From JBLHKE01 sp047619485 (GTDB lineage Bacteria; Verrucomicrobiota; Verrucomicrobiia; Verrucomicrobiales; DEV007): DNA of 26,335 nt. Position 1 is the stretch's first letter, and every line of letters starts with the position of its first letter. The position numbers were made by a program, and so were the translations under genes. Positions 17,246 through 25,634 of this stretch are shown here, piece by piece. Below the pieces are notes generated by a model, which saw only the letters and a list, made by a program, of their open reading frames with translations, did not search any database and was not told where the DNA came from. The stretch lies in contig JBLHKE010000016.1 in assembly GCA_047619485.1 (NCBI GenBank), positions 1 to 26,335 on the forward strand, written 5' to 3'.

Positions 17246-18469
17246 ATGATGAAATATTTCAGCGCGTCTTTTCTTTGCCTCCTGCTTTTCTCAACCAGTG
17301 GATTTGCCCAGTTCGGGCTCAAGACTAGGTCGAGCCTGATCGCGGACTTGAATGCGATCGAGCCGGGACAGAGTTTTGAAATCGCTCTGAAGCTGACGCA
17401 CCCTGAGCACTGGCATTCGTATTTTGAGCGCGATGGTATTGGCGTCTCTGAGAGCCGGCAGTCACTTGGACTCTGCCAACAGGTTTCACGGCCTCTGATC
17501 TTATTTTTCCGGCACCAGGAAATCTTTCTTTTCTGGGGCTAAATACCTATTCCAACACAGGCACTTCCTACTTCCTGACTAACTTGACAGCTCCTGACGA
17601 CCTAGAGCCTGGTGCCCAGTTTGAGATCGAGGCTGCGGCTAGCTGGCAGATCTGTGATGACAAATTTAACGACGTGTTGTTTTTTCTGGCTTTGTTAGCG
17701 ATGGGCGTCGGGTTGGCGCTGCCGTAAATTGTTCTGTCGTTCTTCCCCGCACTGGTGATGAAATTGCCACGCCCTGGTGCCTGGATGGAATCGTTCAAAC
17801 AATGCATGGTCTTCCTTCTCTACGCAGCGGTTGGATATCTCGTGTGGGTCTACAGCAGCCAGATCGGAGAAGAGGGGCAGAAGGCATTTGGCATTTGGCA
17901 GAAGGCATTGGGCATTGGGCATTGGGCATTGGGCATTGGGCATCATGCTCGGAATCACAGTCATCGCTTTTGCGGCGTGGATCTACGGACGATGGGGAAC
18001 ACCTGACCGGAAAAAGGGAGTGCGTGCCGCAGCTTTTTGACTCGCCGCGGTTGCGCTGATCGTGGGAGTTTTTCTAGCGAAGCCAATTGCGCAGACCGCA
18101 GAAGGTGGCGAACCGAAATTTGAGTGGGGCAAGTGGTCGCCGGACAAGGTCGAGCAACTCGTCGCGGCTGGGCAGTCAGTGTAAGTGGACCTCACTGCGC
18201 GCTGGTGCTTGACTTGCCAATCGAACAAGGCAACGGCATACACGCCGGAAGTGCGTCGATTGTTCCGTGAAAAAGGAATCACCGTTTTAAAAGCAGGCAT
18301 GACGGTGACAGATCCCGCCGCCGACAAGGCGATCCATGAACTGGGGCGCGCTGCGATTCCCGTGAATGTGCTGTATGTTCCGGGAAGTGAATCACCCCAG
18401 GTCACACGAGAAGTTTTAACCCCCGGTTACCTCACGGAGCTAATCGAAGAACAGATCGGAAACAAATAA
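17246..18469 (+). pseudogene. dsbD: Decayed thiol:disulfide interchange protein DsbD
   Basis: Pieces of DsbD appear in order. There is a signal peptide (MMKYFSASFLCLLLFSTSGF) and the N-terminal periplasmic domain (IEPGQSFEIALKLTHPEHWH). After a 1-nt loss near 17455 the frame continues as VTWTLPTGFTASDLIFPAPG. A large deletion near 17660 removes the rest of that domain and the first membrane helices. The chain resumes at GVGLALP, stops at TAA (17725-17727, where family members have Tyr), and continues LPRPGAWMESFKQCMVFLLY. A heptamer repeat array breaks the frame near 17882-17946. Further stops are TGA (18038-18040) and TAA (18182-18184). The C-terminal thioredoxin domain remains readable, with WCLTC at the redox site and a GRAAIPVNVLY-like end. 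Intact DsbD moves electrons across the inner membrane; this copy cannot. The remnant is 1.2 kb against roughly 1.9-2.1 kb for the family. Confidence 0.9.
17882..17946 (+). repeat. Heptanucleotide minisatellite (GGCATTG)n
   Basis: The array reads GGCATTT, GGCATTT, GGCAGAA, then five GGCATTG units and a partial GGCATCA. It lies inside the dsbD pseudogene and changes the reading frame across it. It resembles the short tandemly repeated heptamers described in cyanobacteria. The likeness is in sequence style only; origin by slippage is the simplest reading. Confidence 0.85.
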
Positions 18470-18592
18470 TCTATCGGCCTAAGCAGCTCTAAATTATTAT
18501 TGCTAGGAATTTGTCAGCACCGCTTTGATGAAACGAGCGGAGCCGGAATTTTTGCCTTTGGCCACTTCTTACGGGGTGCTTGGGCAATGATC

Positions 18593-21500
18593 TTATCGAA
18601 CCATCAGCACTCGCAGGAAGCGGCTGGAACCAGAAACCAACGGAGCGGAAAGCCGTTTGGTGATTTTTTTGGTCTGGTTTTCGACATTGAGAACTTCCTC
18701 GACCAAGATGGGGTTGGCGGCATCGATCCAACTTAGGAGATCAGGTGACTCTTGAATTGTGAACGTGACATCCGACGCGGCGAGGTTTTGCTGGTAGGTG
18801 ATCGAGAAGAATCCATCGGCATCAACGGTTACCAATCCGCCCGTCGTGGTGGGGCCGCGGTTTGGAGTGGAAGGATCGTTTCCTGTGGCGTACTCGGCAA
18901 AGGCGGACAGGCCATCTTTGTCGTCATCGCTCTGGTCGTCAGTAATATTGTTGGCAAGCTTCCAGGCATCGTAACCGGTAACGAGTGCGGTGTCGGCTTC
19001 TCCGGGAGCTCCTCCAATGAGGGCATGCTCCGACCAATCGGAGCCCATTGTGGGATCGGTTCCAGTGAAGATCATGGAGTAACCCTGACCGTCGGCAAGG
19101 ACGGGCCAAGGCTCTTGGTCATTGTAGGCGAAGTCCTGAATAATGAGGTCGCCGGTTTTGCGGAGGACGATTTGTTCTCCGTCGTTGTTGAGCCTACCTG
19201 AGTATTCTCCTGCGATGGTTCCCGCAGGGAGTTCACCATATCGGGCGGTGAATGCGGCAAGATCTTTGACCAGGACAATGCGCCCTCCACTTTCGATGAT
19301 GGTGTTTTCGGCGAAGTGGAAGTCGATTCCGGTCGCGAATGAAACTCCGGAGAGATTAATCGCTTGAGCGGAGGTATTGAGGAGCTCGATGAATTCGTAG
19401 GCGTCTCGGTCGGAGGAAATCGCGAGTTCTTCCTCTGAGGTGGGATCGGCGGGGCGATAATGAATTTCCGAAATGACAAGGTTCGTGTCATCAGCCGGAA
19501 TGGTATCGAGAGTGAAGAAGGTGGAGGTCAAAGCACTCCATTCGTTGGTGCTGGTGTTGAAGCTACGCGCTTTGAATACTGTTGGGCCATCAAACATGAC
19601 CGGTTCGGTGACATTGTTACCATTGCTGAGATCGATTACACCGGCCAGGACAAGGTCAAATTGGATGTCGGAACTTCCGGCGGTTTGGTTGTGAATCTCC
19701 ACTGCAATGGTGTTCATCCCATTGACGAATCGCGCCGAGGGGACAGGATAATCATAGTAGATACTCTCGCTAGGGGTCCGGGTTGAGGCAAAGGTGTCAA
19801 AGCTGGGATTGGAGGGCAGGTTACCGGTATTCGCAACTGCAATGCCATTAATATAGACGATGGCACCATCGTCATAGAGCATCCGGACGGCGAAGGAGGA
19901 AAAGTCGGCGGGGTCGGCAATCATGACCTGCTTGCGGAAGTAGGTTGTGGCATTTTTTTGATTACCATTGGTAGTGGGATCGGTGTCGATTGACCCCACG
20001 ATTGTTTCGAGCCCTGCTTCGCCGTAGCCCAGCCGGGAAGGTCCGCTTTTCCAAGACGTGTCATCAAAGGCCACTGTTCTCCAGTCTGTTCCCTGGTTGC
20101 TGCCATCATCGAGATACTTCCACTCGTCGCCGGAAATGATGAAGTCCTCTGGTTCGCGGACATCATTGGAAAAGGTGGCATTGATCGCAGAGGGGCTCAC
20201 GGAGCCACCCGAAAGCCGGGGGTCCGAGCCATCGGTGGTGTAGTAGATTGTGGTGGTGTTGGTGGACAAGGTGACACCCCCACCTGCTGGAATGGAGCCC
20301 CCGTGTTGGCTGAGGGCCGGCGCAATGAGGTCGGGGTACATGCCGGCCTGCCGGAGCCTCTGGATCATGCTTGTTGTGCGCTGCTGTAACCCGCTGTTGA
20401 GCCAACTGTTCACGTAGGCCTCCCACGAATTGACCGTCTGATAATTCCACCGGCGTGCCTCGGCTTCGAACCCGGGCCGCATCTCCTCGAAGCGCTTGCG
20501 CAAACGCTCGATGCTTTCTTCGGCAGTCAGGGCACCGTCATTGAAGAAATGTTTGTGGATTCGGTCCGCCAGCAGCATGTCGTAGTCGGGGTTTCCGCCG
20601 GTCCGTAGTTCGGGCATGGCTCTGAGCGGTCCGTTGTGGGTGACGGGGTGGTCATGATTCCAGCCCCCGTTCGGCATGAAGCCGTCGGGATCCCTAACCA
20701 TGAATTTAAACGGCACCCCACGGGACTCCGAACCGAAGGCGCGGAACTCGCTCTCGCATTCACCACTCGTCCACAGCAACATGAAATCGATCAGGTTGGC
20801 GATATCGACGTGCCCGGCCGCGTTGACGAACGGGTCAGCACCCCGCACAAGGTTCCCCGTCTCGTTCCAGAATGCTGCCGTGCCATCGTAGGCTGTCCCC
20901 GCCTGAAATTCCGAGCCAGAGTTGTTGGCGCTGATCGCGTCATAGTCTTCCTTGGAGCCTCCGAAGTAGCTGGATGCCATCTCGGCATTCCAGCGCTCAC
21001 GCAAGTGGTACTGCCCCCAGTATTTACCGTTGAGATAGACATGTACGAAACGTCCGTGCGGCGCAATCTGGCCCATCTCCAGCATCGAGTCATCGACGAA
21101 GCGGGAGGCCATGTAGGCACCGCGATTCGTCATGTCGTGCGAGCCGCTGCGCAGGTTGATGGCATCGAACTCTTCTGCTGGCGGGAAATTTTTATATTCG
21201 AAGCCGTCGAAGATGGGGTGGCGCAGCTTGCCCGCTCCATACTCCTTACGGAAGTAGATGCGGAAACTCTTCTTATCGAAGCGGGTGAAGCGCCCGCCGA
21301 AATTGGTCATGCCTGCGTCTTCCTGAAAGCCCGGCGAGGCATCGGCGTAGATCATCTCGATGGAGGATTTATATTCGCCGTAGTCGTTGGCTGCGTTCTC
21401 GTTCAAGAAATTAGTATTCTCGGTGACCAACGAGATCGTCGGCACCGCCTTGAGCCCATCGACCATGTCCGGGCCGTAGACATCGGCTGCAAAAATATAC

Positions 21501-22825
21501 GTGTGCGTATCGACGCTGGTCGAGCGGAAACCGGGCTTGTATCCGATCGCTCGCAGTACGGACGTCCCGCTGATCCTGACTGGCTCGCTGTAAAGTGTCC
21601 CCGCAGTCTCGCTGGGCGGCGTCCCGTCCGTCGTGTAGCGGATCTTCGCGTCGGGCACGTTGGTCGTGATGGCGACTTCGATGGGTGCATCAAAGAAGCC
21701 GCGATCGATGCTGAATTTGGTGTCTTTGACAATGCCATTCACCCGTTCGCCGTTCTCCGCATCCGGTGTCGGATCGACGAAGTAGCCTTCAACGAGGTTG
21801 GTGGTGTCTTTGAAGATGCCCACGAATTCAGGTACGAAGAGGACGTCCGAGCTACCGGGGCTCGTGTTGAGACCTTGGATGGACAACACGTTGGTGCCTG
21901 CCACCAGCCCGCCTTCATCTACGGCGTAATCGAAGAAGGTCGTCGCGTTGATCTCGTTCCGGCTACCGTCCGTGGCGGTGGAGTTCCAGACAGGATTCGT
22001 CGGCGCGGATTCTTTGTGGAATTCCGTGCCGTTCAGGTAAGCGACGAATCCATCCTCCCATTTCAGGCGCAAATTCAGGTTGCTGATGCCCGTCGGGTCG
22101 GCGACTTCGAACGGGATTCGGATGTAGACCGTGGCGTTTTCGGAGAGCATTTCAGCGCGGACGTTGCCGCCTTCGCCCAGAAGGGGGTCATAGTCACCCC
22201 CAGGGCCGTCATAGCCGATTCCCGTGGCGCCAGTGTTCCATGCCGAGTCGTCAAAGTCAGTTCCCGTCCAATTGGCCACTGGCCCCGTGGGCACGTGCCA
22301 TTTCGCCTGAGCCCCGGCGGAGAAAAAGGTGACCGGAGTCTCGCCCTCAATGCCAACTCCGTAGGCGATGTCTTTGGATTGCTCCGGGTAGTCAGTAAAT
22401 TCGCTGGCGATGGTGACCCCGTCGGGCTTTACCAGAGCCAGGTATCCGCCAGTCTCGCGTTGCAGGCGGAAGTTGGTGTGAAGTTCCTCGGCTACGTTTG
22501 CCCGGTCTTTGGCGGAAGCGAAAATCACCAAATACCCGCCGCTCGTCATTTCGACTGCTGGAAGCTCCCACTTGGTGGGAATGCTCGGATCGTCGGTCAA
22601 ATACCAGCCGCCGAGATCCCCGGCGACCCCGGAGGTGTTCCAGATTTCGATCCAATCCTCGCGGTCGCCGTCCTCATCGACGATCCCGTCGTTGTTGTCG
22701 GCGACGAATTCGCTGATTTTGGCGTCAGTCAAGGTCGCGGCGCGCGCGTTGGGCATGGCGAACGACGCAATAGTAAGGACGGTAACAGCGAAGGGGAGCG
22801 AAAAAACGGGGGGGGGGGCGGTCAT
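18593..22825 (-). CDS. Large secreted CotH-kinase-like protein with lamin-tail domains
   Basis: The protein has 1410 residues and a signal peptide (1-29, NARA). The architecture parallels the CotH protein at 10406-14299: LTD (about 32-160), an extra galactose-binding-like sandwich (about 165-335), chitobiase-like domain (about 365-445, RYTTDGTPPSE), CotH-kinase-like domain (about 455-770), a chitobiase-like domain split by a second sandwich (about 860-1100), LTD (about 1115-1275), a DDDKDGLSAFAEYATG segment and a terminal beta module ending FLRVLMVR. In the kinase region GKYWGQYHLRERW keeps E610, but N613-A614 stand where acidic residues are seen in the other CotH protein, and MVRDPDGFM supplies D712/D714. 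Activity is therefore uncertain. An 11-C tract lies five bases after the ATG. The gene has its own upstream region and is not in an obvious operon. Confidence 0.87.
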   Translation of the reverse strand: MTAPPPVFSLPFAVTVLTIASFAMPNARAATLTDAKISEFVADNNDGIVDEDGDREDWIEIWNTSGVAGDLGGWYLTDDPSIPTKWELPAVEMTSGGYLVIFASAKDRANVAEELHTNFRLQRETGGYLALVKPDGVTIASEFTDYPEQSKDIAYGVGIEGETPVTFFSAGAQAKWHVPTGPVANWTGTDFDDSAWNTGATGIGYDGPGGDYDPLLGEGGNVRAEMLSENATVYIRIPFEVADPTGISNLNLRLKWEDGFVAYLNGTEFHKESAPTNPVWNSTATDGSRNEINATTFFDYAVDEGGLVAGTNVLSIQGLNTSPGSSDVLFVPEFVGIFKDTTNLVEGYFVDPTPDAENGERVNGIVKDTKFSIDRGFFDAPIEVAITTNVPDAKIRYTTDGTPPSETAGTLYSEPVRISGTSVLRAIGYKPGFRSTSVDTHTYIFAADVYGPDMVDGLKAVPTISLVTENTNFLNENAANDYGEYKSSIEMIYADASPGFQEDAGMTNFGGRFTRFDKKSFRIYFRKEYGAGKLRHPIFDGFEYKNFPPAEEFDAINLRSGSHDMTNRGAYMASRFVDDSMLEMGQIAPHGRFVHVYLNGKYWGQYHLRERWNAEMASSYFGGSKEDYDAISANNSGSEFQAGTAYDGTAAFWNETGNLVRGADPFVNAAGHVDIANLIDFMLLWTSGECESEFRAFGSESRGVPFKFMVRDPDGFMPNGGWNHDHPVTHNGPLRAMPELRTGGNPDYDMLLADRIHKHFFNDGALTAEESIERLRKRFEEMRPGFEAEARRWNYQTVNSWEAYVNSWLNSGLQQRTTSMIQRLRQAGMYPDLIAPALSQHGGSIPAGGGVTLSTNTTTIYYTTDGSDPRLSGGSVSPSAINATFSNDVREPEDFIISGDEWKYLDDGSNQGTDWRTVAFDDTSWKSGPSRLGYGEAGLETIVGSIDTDPTTNGNQKNATTYFRKQVMIADPADFSSFAVRMLYDDGAIVYINGIAVANTGNLPSNPSFDTFASTRTPSESIYYDYPVPSARFVNGMNTIAVEIHNQTAGSSDIQFDLVLAGVIDLSNGNNVTEPVMFDGPTVFKARSFNTSTNEWSALTSTFFTLDTIPADDTNLVISEIHYRPADPTSEEELAISSDRDAYEFIELLNTSAQAINLSGVSFATGIDFHFAENTIIESGGRIVLVKDLAAFTARYGELPAGTIAGEYSGRLNNDGEQIVLRKTGDLIIQDFAYNDQEPWPVLADGQGYSMIFTGTDPTMGSDWSEHALIGGAPGEADTALVTGYDAWKLANNITDDQSDDDKDGLSAFAEYATGNDPSTPNRGPTTTGGLVTVDADGFFSITYQQNLAASDVTFTIQESPDLLSWIDAANPILVEEVLNVENQTKKITKRLSAPLVSGSSRFLRVLMVR
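22808..22818 (-). repeat. Homopolymer C11 tract in the start region of the CotH gene
   Basis: On the coding strand the gene begins ATG ACC G followed by eleven C, then GTTTTTTCG, encoding MTAPPPVF. A tract of this length is prone to slippage, and a change of one or two bases would frameshift the protein within the signal peptide. Confidence 0.9.
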
Positions 22826-23199
22826 GGCGTGTGAAATGGTAGCAATTGAGAGGATGGAATAAACCTAGTCTTACGGATTCCGGCAGGCGAATCAATAAAG
22901 TAGTGTCCGGAAGATGGAACAGGTGCCGCCGCGGCAGCTGAGGAGGTAAACAACGACAGTCACCTGCCAAGCATGACGCCCTTCGATCGTTCGTCACATC
23001 GCCGAGCCATCGAACTCCATCGTTGCGCCACTTGATTCAGAACTGCGTGGCTCTACTCCGAGGGGCGCTGCACTTTTAGTGTCAGTTGTTCAAAGCGGTG
23101 TTTTTTGAACTCACCGGGGGCTGTGGCCGCGGTCGCGTAGAAATCGACGTTACAAAATCACATAGACAAGCAAGCGGGCCGACGGCAGATTGAATCCAA
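22826..23199. other. Gene-free divergent intergenic region
   Basis: This 374-bp stretch lies between two divergently transcribed genes and must hold both promoters. I see no convincing -35/-10 pair. A 7-bp hairpin, GTTCAAA-N9-TTTGAAC, lies at 23088-23110. A short purine-rich AGGAGG occurs at 22940-22945 with no suitable gene after it. Short open frames exist on both strands but none has recognisable content. A relic mobile element or decayed gene cannot be excluded. Confidence 0.5.
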
Positions 23200-25284
23200 G
23201 TGCTTGTGAGTTGCCAATGGCTAGAGTTGAAGTCGCTCCGAGCGAGTGTTGTTGCCGTGTTCACGGTTGTTGCACTGATTGTATGCCGCCCGGCCGCCAC
23301 GGCGGAAGAATCCTTCGTCGATGTGACCGACGCCGCCGAGATTGACTACATACAATGGGCTCCGCCTGCAGGATGGGTGAAACTTACGCCCCAGGTGATG
23401 ACGGGCGGAGCGGCGGTCGCGGATTACGACAATGACGGTTGGAGCGACCTGCTCGTCACTCGCTACCGCGACACTGACATCCTTTTTCGCAATCGCGGCG
23501 ACGGCACATTCGAAAATGTCAGCGAACTTGCGGGCATCGATCTGGTTGCACCGAGCAATGGCGCCGGGTGGGGCGATATCGACAACGATGGAGATGCTGA
23601 TTTGTATATCAGCGTCGCCGACGAGGCGGCTGGCCCCTTGCGCAATTTGCTTTATGTGAACGGCGGAGACGGCACCTTTTCCGAGCAATCCCAGCTGTGG
23701 GGTGCCGACCTCGAGGTGCCGCACTGGCACTCTGGGTTTAGCCTTTGCTTCGGTGACTACAACCGTGACGGTTGGCTCGATATTCATACTTGCCAATGGG
23801 CGGTGACCGGTCCAGCGAACCGTTCTGTTTTGCTCATGAACACCGGGCATCCGGGAGGGTTTATAGACGTCACCGCCGATGCCGGTGTGGAGATGTGGCA
23901 CGATCCGGCGGCGGGGGGGGCTCCGGAGTTCACTACCCAGGCCTTCACCTCCAGGTTGAGCGACATCGATCTCGACGGCTGGCCAGATCTGGTGGTTGCC
24001 GGCGATTTCGGGACTAGTCGTCTTTTTTGGAACAACCGCGACGGAACGTTTGCCGATGGTACAGAGCAGGCGCGGATCGGGGGTGAAGAGAACGCTATGG
24101 GTTTGGCGGTCGGCGACTACGACGGCGACGGATTACCGGATCTGTTCTTCACCTCGATCTACGAGTCCCGTCGACCGGAGGTGCCGATTCTCGGATGGGG
24201 CGTGAGCGGCAACCGACTCTATCGAAACCGTGGGGATCGCGTTTTCGAAGACCTCACGGATATCGCCGGCGTGCGTGATGGCGGCTGGGGATGGGGCACG
24301 GCGTTTTTCGATTACGACAACGACGGCGATCTTGATCTGGCGATGACCAACGGCTTCGAGACTGACCGGTGGGAAACCGAAACACCATTCCACACCGACC
24401 CCACGAAACTGTGGCGCAACGACGGCGGGACCTTCACCGATATCTCCTCTTCCGTAGGTATCACCGATACTGGAACCGGAAAGGGGCTGCTTGTTTTTGA
24501 TTACGACAAGGATGGTGACCTCGATCTTTTTATCGTCAACAACTCCGGCGCCCCGATTCTCTATCGCAACGATTTGGCCAACGGAAATCACTGGCTGCGG
24601 GTCAAGCCACGCGGCCGATACTCGAACCGCGACGGCATTGGTGCGGTGGTGACAATTGTGTCGGGTGATGGCGCACCCGTGCAGCACCGCGAGATCAGCG
24701 GCGGCAGTCACTATCTGACGCAAAGCGAGAAAATCGCTCATTTCGGCCTTGGCGCATCCGCTGTCCCCGTTGCTCTCGTGAAGGTGCGTTGGCCGAGCGG
24801 CATCGAACAGCGATTTTCCAATGTAGGCGTCGATCAAGTGTTCGAAGTAACCGAGCCGGTGAGCCCTTATGAGGCGTGGCTTGCCGAGCACTTCTCAGAA
24901 GTGGAACGGTCCGCTGGCAAGATAATCGCCCTGCTGGCCGATCCCGACGCGGATGGGCTGAGCAACACCGTGGAGTTCGGCTCGGGCCTTGATCCGAGGA
25001 GCGCCGAGAACACCCCGCTGATCGAAGTGCTGCGTGGTGCGACCCCCGGCGAAAATATTTTAAGATATCGCCGCCGGGCGCTGCCGCGGGGCGTCAGCAC
25101 CATGATCGAAAAATCCATCGACCTGCAGGATTGGCGACCGTGTGACGCCGCCGATCTCGAAATCCTAACCGTGAGTAAAACAAGCGACTGGGGCGTTGAA
25201 ATTGTCACCGCCCGGCTACTCAGCGAACCTGCCGAGAAGGCACCTGTGAGATACCTGCGCTTGCGGGTGATGATCGACGATTGA
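23200..25284 (+). CDS. Secreted FG-GAP/VCBS-repeat protein with ASPIC/UnbV domain
   Basis: The protein has up to 694 residues. The GTG at 23200 is the longest start; TTG at 23227 would place the signal peptide (LKSLRASVVAVFTVVALIV, ending ATA-E) at the very N-terminus and is equally plausible. FG-GAP-type blades follow, each with a calcium-type loop: DYDNDGWSDLL, DIDNDGDADLY, DYNRDGWLDIH, DIDLDGWPDLV, DYDGDGLPDLF, DYDNDGDLDLA, DYDKDGDLDLF. These suggest a seven-bladed beta-propeller. Residues about 475-545 match ASPIC/UnbV (SNRDGIGAVVTI, VKVRWPSG). A DPDADGLSNTVEFGSGLDP segment and a terminal beta module ending YLRLRVMIDD close the chain. The role is likely extracellular binding or adhesion; no enzyme site was seen. 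The cyclase repeat begins 20 bp after its stop. Confidence 0.88.
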   Translation: MLVSCQWLELKSLRASVVAVFTVVALIVCRPAATAEESFVDVTDAAEIDYIQWAPPAGWVKLTPQVMTGGAAVADYDNDGWSDLLVTRYRDTDILFRNRGDGTFENVSELAGIDLVAPSNGAGWGDIDNDGDADLYISVADEAAGPLRNLLYVNGGDGTFSEQSQLWGADLEVPHWHSGFSLCFGDYNRDGWLDIHTCQWAVTGPANRSVLLMNTGHPGGFIDVTADAGVEMWHDPAAGGAPEFTTQAFTSRLSDIDLDGWPDLVVAGDFGTSRLFWNNRDGTFADGTEQARIGGEENAMGLAVGDYDGDGLPDLFFTSIYESRRPEVPILGWGVSGNRLYRNRGDRVFEDLTDIAGVRDGGWGWGTAFFDYDNDGDLDLAMTNGFETDRWETETPFHTDPTKLWRNDGGTFTDISSSVGITDTGTGKGLLVFDYDKDGDLDLFIVNNSGAPILYRNDLANGNHWLRVKPRGRYSNRDGIGAVVTIVSGDGAPVQHREISGGSHYLTQSEKIAHFGLGASAVPVALVKVRWPSGIEQRFSNVGVDQVFEVTEPVSPYEAWLAEHFSEVERSAGKIIALLADPDADGLSNTVEFGSGLDPRSAENTPLIEVLRGATPGENILRYRRRALPRGVSTMIEKSIDLQDWRPCDAADLEILTVSKTSDWGVEIVTARLLSEPAEKAPVRYLRLRVMIDD

Positions 25285-25303
25285 GGCACAGGCTCGGAGG
25301 CGT

Positions 25304-25608
25304 AAGCCATTCGAGGTAGGGATCGGCGTGCCCTCGGGCGAGATGATGGCTGGTTGTATGAGGTCGGTGAACCGTCTCAACGACACCGTAATGGGAGAAC
25401 CTGTGAACCTGGCTGGGAGATTAGCTGGGAGGGCTGCGCTTGGTGAAATTCTCGCGGTAGTAACGGAGGGCATCGCGGTCGGGGAATACCTCAAACTCGA
25501 GCTGAAAGGCTTCCGGGGCAGGGTGAGCGCGGTGCGGGTGAGATCGGTAGCGGAGAAGGCTAGTGATGTGGTCGGGTAGGACTGCAACCGGGCTTGCGAG
25601 TGGCGGTG
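25304..25608 (+). pseudogene. Direct repeat copy B: 5'-truncated cyclase gene fragment
   Basis: This is a duplicate of 16773-17077 without indels. It encodes only the last quarter of a class III cyclase domain and lacks the metal-binding and nucleotide-specifying N-terminal part, so it cannot be active. Of the coding differences I count nine that change the amino acid (for example Tyr to Asp before TV-GEPVNLA, Gly to Arg, Pro to Leu) and three silent. That pattern is expected of an unconstrained copy. It ends in the same TAG at 25577-25579 and the similarity continues 29 bp further. Confidence 0.93.
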
Positions 25609-25634
25609 TCAGATAGTAACGGTTGCCCAAACCG

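Noticed and set aside
17246..18469. Stop codons in dsbD as recoding (readthrough or selenocysteine)
   Set aside because: The lesions include two TAA, one TGA, a frameshift, a large deletion and a repeat array; no recoding mechanism explains all of these.
20636..22834. Open frame of 732 codons on the plus strand
   Set aside because: It lies antisense to the larger CotH gene, has no recognisable domains, and is rich in Arg/Val/Gly as expected from the complement of a GC-rich gene. The minus-strand frame has a signal peptide and clear domains.
22898..22960. TAGTGTCCGGAAGATGGAACAGG as an insertion-sequence end
   Set aside because: No matching inverted partner or transposase was found nearby, so the resemblance is not enough to call an element.
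23911..23920. G8 tract inside the FG-GAP protein gene as a phase switch
   Set aside because: It is shorter and lies well inside the gene encoding Ala-Ala-Gly-Gly-Ala; composition alone can explain it.
25328..25579. Possible small independent cyclase-like gene
   Set aside because: It contains only the last quarter of the catalytic domain, with mostly non-silent changes, and no metal-binding region. It is a duplicated fragment.
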